The position numbers and the translations under genes were made by a program. A DNA stretch of 64,000 nt from positions 1,959,501-2,023,500 of the forward strand of contig CANJKZ010000820.1 of the NCBI GenBank assembly GCA_947471745.1, read 5' to 3'. The DNA comes from Closterium sp. Naga37s-1 (lineage: Eukaryota; Streptophyta; Zygnematophyceae; Desmidiales; Closteriaceae). Shown here piece by piece: positions 56,446 to 64,000 of the stretch (its first letter is position 1; every line of letters starts with the position of its first letter). The notes under the pieces are model-generated. The model was given only the letters and a program-made list of their open reading frames with translations, was not told where the DNA came from and did no database searches.

Positions 56446-59400
56446 TGGTTTCATAGCAGGTTCCCTAGTGGGACCGGTTTTTTTTTTTAGGGCCCACCAC
56501 TACGAAAAGTTTTTTATTTTTACTTACCTGCCCGAAGTGCGCTTCGCGCTGGCCTTAGCTGTGCCCCGTGCGCCTGCCCTCCCGTCGCGCCCTCTGCCCT
56601 TAGCGGCCCGCCCCTTTGCGGCCCCTTCGCGGCCCCCCTTCGCAGCCCCTCTAGCGGCCCTTAGCGGCCCCTTCGCGACTCGTTGCGGCCCCCTCACGGC
56701 CCTTCGCGGCCCCTTCGCGACTCGTCGCGGCCCCCTCACGGCCCTTCACGGCCCCTCTTGCGGCCCTGCGTGGCCCCCTCGCGGCCCGTCGCGGCCCCCT
56801 CGCGGCCCTTCACGGCCCCCCGCACGGCCCTTCGCGGCCCCTTCGCGGCCCTTCGCGGCCCCCCTCTCGGCCCCTTCACGGCCCACCGTAGCCGCCCTGC
56901 CGCCCTGTCGTCGCCGCCCCAGCATCAGCTGCCGTCGCGCCTGCGGCCGCTGCCGCTTCTACCACGGCCGTTCGCCGCCGCCGCTGCTGCCGTGCCAGCC
57001 GCCGCCGCTGCTGCCGTGACAGCCGCCGCCGCTCCTGCCGTGACAGCTGCCGCCGCCGTTCGTCGCGGCCGTCGCCGTTCCTCGCAGCCGCCACCGCCGT
57101 CGCGGCCCTGCCCTGCAGCCGAGGCGCGGCCCTGCCCTGCCGCCCTGTCGCGGCCCTGATCCTGCCGGTGCACCTCGGCTCTGCACCACCACTCGCGGGC
57201 TTCTACCCACCCGCCCCTGGTAAGCGCTCTGCCAAGCCGCACCCCTCCTGCTGCTGCTACTGCTAGCCTGCTTCTGCTGCTGCTGCTGCTAGCCTGCTGC
57301 TACTGCTGTCATGGCTAGTCCCACTGTCCTTACCTTCGATGCTGAGGGTCGAGCTGTCGATTTTGAGGTCTGGCTCGATGACCTGCAGCTTTTCCTACAG
57401 TGCGATAGCAAAGACGGCCTCTCGCTGTTCGATCTCACGTCTGGTGCCTCTGCTGCCCCTGCTGCCGATGCTGACAGTGCTGTTCGCTCGCAGTGGACCA
57501 CGCGCGATGCTGCTGCTCGCCTTGCTGTGCGTAGTCACCTGCCGACCACTGAGCGCGCGCATTTTAGTCAGTACAAGAGCGCTAAGACCTTGTACGACGC
57601 TGTAGTTGCACGCTACTCCTCCCCTGCCACTGCTGCTCTTGGCCGCCTCATGCTGCCGTACCTGTTCCCTGACCTCGCCGCTTTTGCCATAGTCGCTCAC
57701 CTCATTATGCACCTTCGCACTAGTGACACCCGCTACCGCGCTGCGCTTCCTGCTGAGTTCTGCACCAAGAACCCCCCCCCCATGTACATCACCCTCTACT
57801 ACCTAGTCACCCGGCTCCCTGACACCCTTCGCTCGGTCAGGGACCACTTCCTCTCCCTTTTCCCCACCACGCTCACCGTTGACCTCCTCGAGGAGCGCCT
57901 CCTTGCAGCTGAGAAGAGCATAGTCGCTGTAGGAGCCTCTCGTGGTGACCCTCGTGCCCCTTTCTTTGAGGGGTGCTCCCCCGTCCCTCTTTTGCCCTCT
58001 GTTGCCTCTGCTGCTGCTGTCGACCTCGTTGGCACTGAGTCGGTAGCCGCTGCGTCTGCTCCTAGTGGGAGGCGCCGCACCAGCAAGGGCAAGGGGGGCA
58101 AGGGTGCTGGAGGAGCTAGCGGGGGCGGCGGTGGTGGCGGTGGGGGCGGCGCAGGAGGTGGGGGTGGGAGTGGTGGAGGGCATGGGGGCTTCGGTGGTGG
58201 CGGTGGAGGTGGAGGCGGCGGTGGCGGCGGTGGCGGCGGTGGCGGCGGAGGCGGCGGTGACGGAGGTGGAGCTGGTCGGGGTGGTGGTCAGCACCAGCAG
58301 CAGCAGCGCTCTCGTGAGACCCCGTCGCCCCAGCAGCTTCGTGAGTGGTACGCTGCGTGCCAGCGGCCTGGGGGTCCTGGTCCCTGTGCCTACGTCCTGC
58401 GTACAGGTGACCGCACTGGGGAGCCGTGCGGCGGGCCGCACACCACCCAGCGCTGCTTTGGCCGCCTGACGGATGCCTGGCATACCCAGTTCCCTCACGC
58501 CACTGAGATCCCTCGCTGGGGTGATCTGCTTAGGTCGGGTGTAGCTATCTTTGATCTTGACTTTGATGCTATTCTTGCTGCAATGTATGTTGTCTCTGAT
58601 AGTGCTGAGGGTGACTGTTACCTGTGTGTTCCGCCTGACCCGGGCATTGAGGCTGCTGCTCTAGGTGCTGGTGAGGCCGCTGCTCTAGGTGCTAGTGAGT
58701 CTGCTGCTCCAGGTGCTGGTGAGTCTGCTCTCTCAGGTACCGCGTCGGCTCCGGTTTTGCACACCTTCACCCTTGACTCGGGTGCTTCCCGCTCCTTCTT
58801 TCGAGACCGCACCACCCTCACGCAGCTTAGTCGGCCGGTTGCAGTCTCCCTGGCAGACCCCTCCGGGGGTCCTGTCCTTGCTCATTACTCCACTGTCCTA
58901 CCGTGTCCGGCTGCCCCCTCTGGCTCCCTGTCGGGTCTTTACCTCCCCTCGTTCTCTACGAACTTGGTGAGTGGTGCTGACCTACGGGATGGGGGTGTTG
59001 ACCAGTTCACTCCTGCGCGTCAGCGAGTGACTCACTGCACGTGTGCTCAGACGGGCCGTCACTTGGCCACGTTCACCCGTCAGCCGGGGTCGAGCCTGTA
59101 CACACTCACTAATGAGTCTCCTCCGGTTCCTGCGTCTAGTCAGGTAGCTGCGTCGGGTCAGGTGTTTGCTGTAGCGTCCAGGTCTGATCCTGAGTCTGCC
59201 CCCTGCTCGTGTCGCCTCCTGTCTCACCAGACCCTCCTCTGGCACCCCTCCCTGCCTCGTCTCCGGGGCATGGCCTCCCGTGTCCTTGTCTCTGGTCTGC
59301 CCCGGTCCCTCCCTCCCCTTCCCCCGGGGCCTGCCCCTACCTGCGTTCCCTGCGTCGAGGGGCGGCAGCGCGCTGCTCCTCACTCCTCCGAGTTTCCTCC

Positions 59401-60088
59401 GACAGAGGCTCCACTGCAGACTCTCCACATGGACGTGTGGGGCCCAGCCCGCGTCCGTGGACAGGGTCACGAGCGTTACTTCCTGCTGGTGGTTGACGAC
59501 TACTCGCGTTACACCTCAGTCTTCCCCTTGCACCGCAAGGGTGAGGTCACTGAGGTGTTGATCGACTGGATCCGCGCTGCCCGTCTCCAGCTCAGAGAGA
59601 GTTTTGGCTCGGACTTTCCTGTTTTGCGTCTGCACTCCGACAGAGGTGGAGAGTTTTCCTCCGACCTTCTGCGAGCCTTCTCTCGTGCGGAGGGCATCCG
59701 CCAGACGTTCACGCTTCCGACCTCTTCACAGCAAAATGGGATTGCTGAGCGCCGCATTGGCATGGTCATGGACGTCGCTCGTACGTCCATGATCCATGCG
59801 GCTGCTCCCCATTTTTTGTGGCCGTTCGCGGTTCAGTACGCGGCCCATCAGATCAACCTTCAGCCCCGGGTCTCGATGCCGGAGACCTCCCCCACTCAAC
59901 GGTGGACGGGGAAGGTTGGCGATGCGTCTGCGTTCCGTGTCTGGGGATCTCGAGCTTTCGTCCGCGACTTGTCTGCGGACAAGCTGTCCTCCCGTGCTGT
60001 TCCCTGCGTCTTCCTTGGCTTCCCCCCTGACGCGCCTGGTTGGCAGTTTTACCACTCCACCTCGCGCCGTGTTCTGTCCTCCTAGGAC
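56317..60088 (+). mobile_element. Copia-type element D (5' LTR to integrase)
   Basis: Plus-strand Copia whose 129-bp 5' LTR (56317-56445, TGTCAGAC to TCTCACA) is related to the Copia B LTR. It is followed by a tRNA-iMet-like primer site, a long C-rich low-complexity leader (56.5-57.2 kb), gag with UBN2-like features (from MASPTVLTFDAEG at 57.3 kb), a poly-Gly tract and Cys/His segment, protease (LDSGASRSFF) and integrase (HMDVWGPARVRGQG) to about 60.1 kb. The reverse transcriptase half and 3' LTR are not present. It abuts element F, which faces it. Its left end stands directly against fragment C. Confidence 0.85.
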
Positions 60089-63085
60089 ACGGAAAACGTG
60101 AGCCAAAAAACCCCAGACACGGAAGTCAGCTGCTACGCCTGGAGAACCTGTCCAAAGGGAGACCGGCGTCACCCGTGGCCGTGTGTCACTGGGCCACAGG
60201 TTCAGCTGGTGCGCGGCGTAGCGGACTACTTGAGGCCACAAGAACTGGGGGGCACCGGCATGACACATGGAGGTCCGGGCAACCTCCATGACCAGGCTGA
60301 TGCGTCGCTCGGCTACCCCGTTCTGCTGCGGCGAGGCTGGTAGCGTGTAAGACTGGATGATCCCCCGACCTTGACAGAACGTCTCCAGGCGAGTGGAAGA
60401 AAACTCACCACCACGGTCCGAGTGTAGGCGAAGCCCACACAGGCCCTGGGCGCCACTCCACGCTAGTAGCCACGGCTCGAGGACGGTAGGCACGTCGGCC
60501 TTCCGTCGCAAGGGGAAAACCGTGGTGTAGCGGGAGTAGTCATCCACCACAACAAGGAAGTAGCGCTCCTGACGTGGTCCAAGGTTTGGGGAGGGGCCCA
60601 AGACGTCCAAGTGTAGGGTCTGGAAGGGAGCCGTGGTGGGGGGGGGAACGAGGAGGAGTGAGGGGCAGTGCGCTGCTGACCCTCGACGCAAGGAGTGCAC
60701 AGAAGCGCAGGCGAGCGAGGAAGCAGGGCAAGCGACTCTGGGAGACCTGGGACCAGACGGTAACGTGCCATCCTACTGAGACGTGGGAACGACGGGTGAC
60801 CTAGACGGTGGTGCCAGAGGACAGACGGGTGGGTGAGGGAGCGACCGTTATACGACACAGCAGCTACCTGACCTGACCTGACCTGGCCTGACCCAGTGCG
60901 GTGGGACCCAGTGTGTAGTGAGTACAGACCAGAGCCCGGCTCCCTGTGAAAAGTGGCCAGAGGGGCCCCAGTGGTACCGACCGTGCAGGAGGCAACAGGC
61001 TCGTCCAGTGGAAAAGTGGTGACTACACCTAGGTTGTGGAGGTGACTGATACCCACCAGGTTCCTAAAGAACGAGGGGGTGTAGTAACCTGTAAGAAAAC
61101 CTGAGGGAGCCGATGGAAACGGGAGAGTGGTGGTGCTGCGAGCAACTACAGGTCCCACAGAGGGGTCAGCCAAGGCGACAGTGACTGGAGTGCGCAGTGG
61201 TGTGAGGTCAGTACAGTCGCGAAAGAAACAGCTGGACGCTCCAGAGTCTATGGTGAAGGAAAGCTGTGCAGTCTGTGAGGTCGCACCCGAACCAGCTACA
61301 GAGGCTGGTGCTAGACTGGTGGTAGCTGCAGCTCCTACACAAAGACCCTCAGAGGCGCCTGGACTGGAAACAACACACGCACCAAGACTGGAAACACAGG
61401 TCTCTACTCGTGCAGCCGGGAATGGTCCTAGACCAGGCAGGTGAGACTCAACTGGCGCAGCAGTGCGCTGGCGAAGACGCGAGGGCCAGTGCGGTGTAAT
61501 AGCGTGAGGACCAAAACGTCACGGTAGAGGACGTCGAGTCGACGGTAGCAGCTGAACACAGAGTGGTCAGGACTCCAGCAGGTGGTGCCAACACCAGGGC
61601 CTGTCAGGGCCCGGTACCCGCAGGGGCCGACGTCTCGCCCAATGCTAGCTGGGCCACTGCTGGGGGCTCCACCCTTTGGACCCGCAGGTCCCCATTGCCG
61701 GGAGTGCTGCGGCTGGGAGTGCTGCGGCTGGCCCTGCTGCTGTAGAACTCTAGTACACGCCATGTGAGCCTATGCTGCTGCTGGTTTTGCTGGGGGCAGC
61801 CTAAGCTGCTGCTGGTGCGCTGGCGGCAGCCTAAATTGCTACAGGTGCGCTGGGGGCAGCCTATGCCGCTGCTGGTTCTGCTGGGGGCAGCCTAAGCTGC
61901 TGCTGGTGCACTGGGGGCAGCCTATGCTGCTGCTGGTTTTGCTGGGGGGTAGTCTAAGTTGCTGCTGGTGCGCTGACGGCAGTGGAAGCTGCTGCTGGTG
62001 CTACCGGCGGCAGTCTAAGCTGCTGGTGGTGCTCCTGGTGGTAGTCTAGGCTGCTGGTGCTACTGGCGGCAGTGTAATCTGCTGGTGCTACTGGCGGCGG
62101 GTGTGGCAGCTCGTGGGGAGGCGGGTGTCAGGTGGGGCGGCTGTTAAGGCAGCGGGCGATGGGTGGGGAAGGTAAGGCGGCGGTTCTGTGCGGTTCTGTA
62201 CGGTTCTGTGCGGTTCTGCGCGATTCTGCACGGTTATGTGCGGTTCTGTGCAGTGGAGAGTACTGGGTGGGGCGGCTGATTTCGGGTGAGGTGACTGGAA
62301 TGGGTGGGGCAGCAGGTTTCCAGGTGGGGCGGCAGTTTCCAGGTATGGGCGGCAGTTTTCAGGTATGGGGCAGCGGTTTGCAGTTCCTGGGGTGGCCGAT
62401 TTCTGGTGTGGCGGCGGTTTTCTGCTCGTGGGGCGGCAGATCGCGGGTGAGGTGACGGCTAACAGGGTGGGCGGCGGGTAAGGCAGCGGGTGGGGCCGCG
62501 TCTAACGGGTGGGGCGGCGGTTACGACGGTGGGAAATGGGTGGGGCGACGGGTCACTGGTGCGCGCGGCTGCTGCTGTGCGTGCGTGCGACTAACGACGG
62601 GGCCGCGGGGCCCGCTAGCGAAGGGGCCTCTGGGCCCACGAACAAAGGGCCGCGGGGCCCGCTAATGAAAGGCCGCGGGGCCCGCTAACGAAAGGCCGCG
62701 GGGCCCGTTAACTAACAGCCGCGACGGGTGACGGGCGACGGGAAAAAAAAGGAAAACGGCCGCGATCGACGGGGGGAACGGGCGACGGGCGACTGGCGAC
62801 GGTGGGGGGGGGGGGCGACTGGCGACGGGGCCTGAGGTAAGCGCGATACGGGCGGTCTAGGATGGGGCGCGACTAGGTGGGCCCATGATAGTCGAGTGAA
62901 TTTTCCCAAGGGGGAAAATCTCGCTAGGGTTAACCTAGCTCTATACCATGTCACAATGTAAAATTGACTAAAACAGAAAGTACAAACAAGATATATGCAA
63001 AACCTAACCCTAGTGCAAGTACAAGATAACACAAGCGAGAACACCTAGACTAGAACTACACAAACTATAGAATTATAGTTTGACA
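60088..63085 (-). mobile_element. Copia-type element F (5' LTR to integrase)
   Basis: Minus-strand Copia. The 137-bp 5' LTR is at the right (62949-63085, minus-strand TGTCAAACTATAATTC to TTGTGACA), followed leftwards by a primer site (TGGTATAGAGC), a low-complexity leader with GGCCGCGGGGCCCGCTAACG repeats (62.6-62.7 kb) and GCTGCTGGT-type repeats (61.8-62.1 kb). Then come the gag Cys/His segment (about 61.5-61.7 kb), protease (near 61.2 kb), GAG-pre-integrase and integrase to 60.1 kb. The rest is absent at the junction with element D. Its LTR differs from that of fragment C beyond the first 11 bases, so I do not treat C and F as one element. Broken. Confidence 0.8.
62949..63085 (-). repeat. 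5' LTR of element F
   Basis: 137 bp with TG...CA ends, read on the minus strand; a tRNA-iMet-like primer site lies immediately to its left. Confidence 0.75.
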
Positions 63086-63090
63086 ACCAG

Positions 63091-64000
63091 CACTCCCTGG
63101 TCCACCAGGTCCCCACTGCTGAGGCTGCTGCTGCACCTGCCGCTGAACCTGCTGCTGCGGCTGTCCCTGCTGCTGCGGCTGTCCTGACTGTGGCTGTTGC
63201 TGCTGGGACTGCTACTGCCGCTGTGCCTTGTACCACGTGACCACACCAGCACCCCCTCCCATCTGGCCCGTAAGCGCAGGGCCGCTCCCAGTGTCGCCTC
63301 CACCAGACGCACTAGTGTCACCAGAGCCTCCGCCACCCCCGCCACCACCACTAGCGCCACCACCCTTCCCCCCTCTCTTACCTCCCTTACCCCTGGACCG
63401 CCCACCCGCGGTGGACACGGCCGCAGTCTCCAAGGGAGAAGGAGACGCAGTAGAGGCAAGACAAGCAGTGAAGGTGGGAAGCTGTGGGACAGTGCACCCC
63501 TGAAAGAGCGGGGGAACTACGGTGCCAGATGCGGAGGCAACGGAGCGGATATTGCTCTCGATGTTCTTGAGAGCGGTCTCAAGGACATCGATGGTGAGCT
63601 CACTAGGGTGCTTCCGAAGAAGCTCGTCACGGACAGGTGCAAGGCGGTCAGGGAGGCTAGTGGCGATAAAGTGAATAGTGAATCGCCATGGGCGGGGTGA
63701 GCAGTGCAAGCTGAGCCTCACTACAAGCAGCACGGTAGCTGACATCTAGCGAGCGCAGGTGGGTGATAAGATCAGCAGCGCGGTCAAACGAGCCTAAGTC
63801 AGGAAAGAGAAACGGCAGAAAGAGGCGACCAAGAGAGGCGGAGGTGGGAGTGGAGTAACGTGTCTTAATGGCAGCGAGCAGGTCCTTGGCAAATCGAACC
63901 TGAGAGAAGTGAGCCTCCTCAGTCTTGGGGAGAAGGCTGGAGAGGGCAATGCATGCCGCAGCGTCACGCGACTGCCACACTGAACGAGCGGTACGGGCTT
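63091..64000 (-). mobile_element. Copia-type gag fragment E
   Basis: Minus-strand gag sequence running off the right edge (AHFSQVRFAKDLLAAIKTRY, LFPDLGSFDRAADLITHLRS, LTIDVLETALKNIES, then a Gly/Lys-rich tract). This is the UBN2-type gag also seen in element D. Element F's 5' LTR begins directly beside it, which fits F having inserted into E. Broken. Confidence 0.75.

Noticed and set aside
54143-63085. Fragments C and F as the two halves of one minus-strand Copia with element D inserted between
   Set aside because: Orientation and content fit, but the LTRs at the two outer ends differ beyond the first 11 bases, so I keep them as separate elements.

Overview
The window looks like nuclear DNA of a green-lineage eukaryote. 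It holds plant-type subtilases, an ER-type (type IIA) calcium P-ATPase, a GNAT acetyltransferase of the kind found in plastids, a MED7 first exon, GT-AG introns, a tRNA-Gly(UCC) with plant-like upstream boxes, and Copia retrotransposons with tRNA-iMet-type primer sites. High GC, many minisatellites and Copia elements with Gly/Ala-rich stretches suggest a streptophyte alga (a zygnematophyte such as a desmid is plausible). The species is inferred, not shown.

Layout. 0-0.45 kb: first exon of a MED7-like gene (minus strand, running off the left edge). 2.3-10.3 kb: seven-exon subtilase A (plus). 11.2-12.1 kb: a 27-bp minisatellite. 13.0-21.0 kb: five-exon calcium ATPase (minus). 22.1-28.6 kb: six-exon GNAT gene (plus). 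29.6-30.1 kb: an unrecognised 168-aa reading frame (minus). 30.7 kb: tRNA-Gly. 30.8-45.5 kb: a triple nest, with Copia B inside Copia A inside a short terminal-inverted-repeat element. 45.9-51.2 kb: subtilase B (minus), an inverted paralogue of A with the same seven-exon structure. 53.0-53.5 kb: a second small inverted-repeat element with TTA target duplication. 54.1-64.0 kb: a graveyard of at least four Copia elements in both orientations.

The main unusual feature is how the host genes are built. Nearly every intron of the subtilases, the ATPase and the GNAT gene carries extra copies of the exon edge beside it, with its splice site, and in several places these copies have grown into minisatellites. 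The extreme case is intron 5 of subtilase A, where a 28-bp unit carrying the end of exon 5 plus its GT donor is repeated about 94 times. Similar arrays exist for a 5' splice site of the ATPase (about 9 copies) and a 3' splice site (about 19 copies). The same habit touches the MED7 start, the ATPase C-terminus and, in frame, the ATPase coding sequence. A short palindromic sequence family (core TTTTGAGGCGCCTCAAAA) sits at or near several of these duplication seams.

The exon models were assembled by eye from homology, phase-compatible GT/AG sites and comparison of the two subtilase copies. They have no transcript support. The genes are a neighbourhood rather than a pathway: no functional link between the subtilases, ATPase, GNAT and MED7 is evident.
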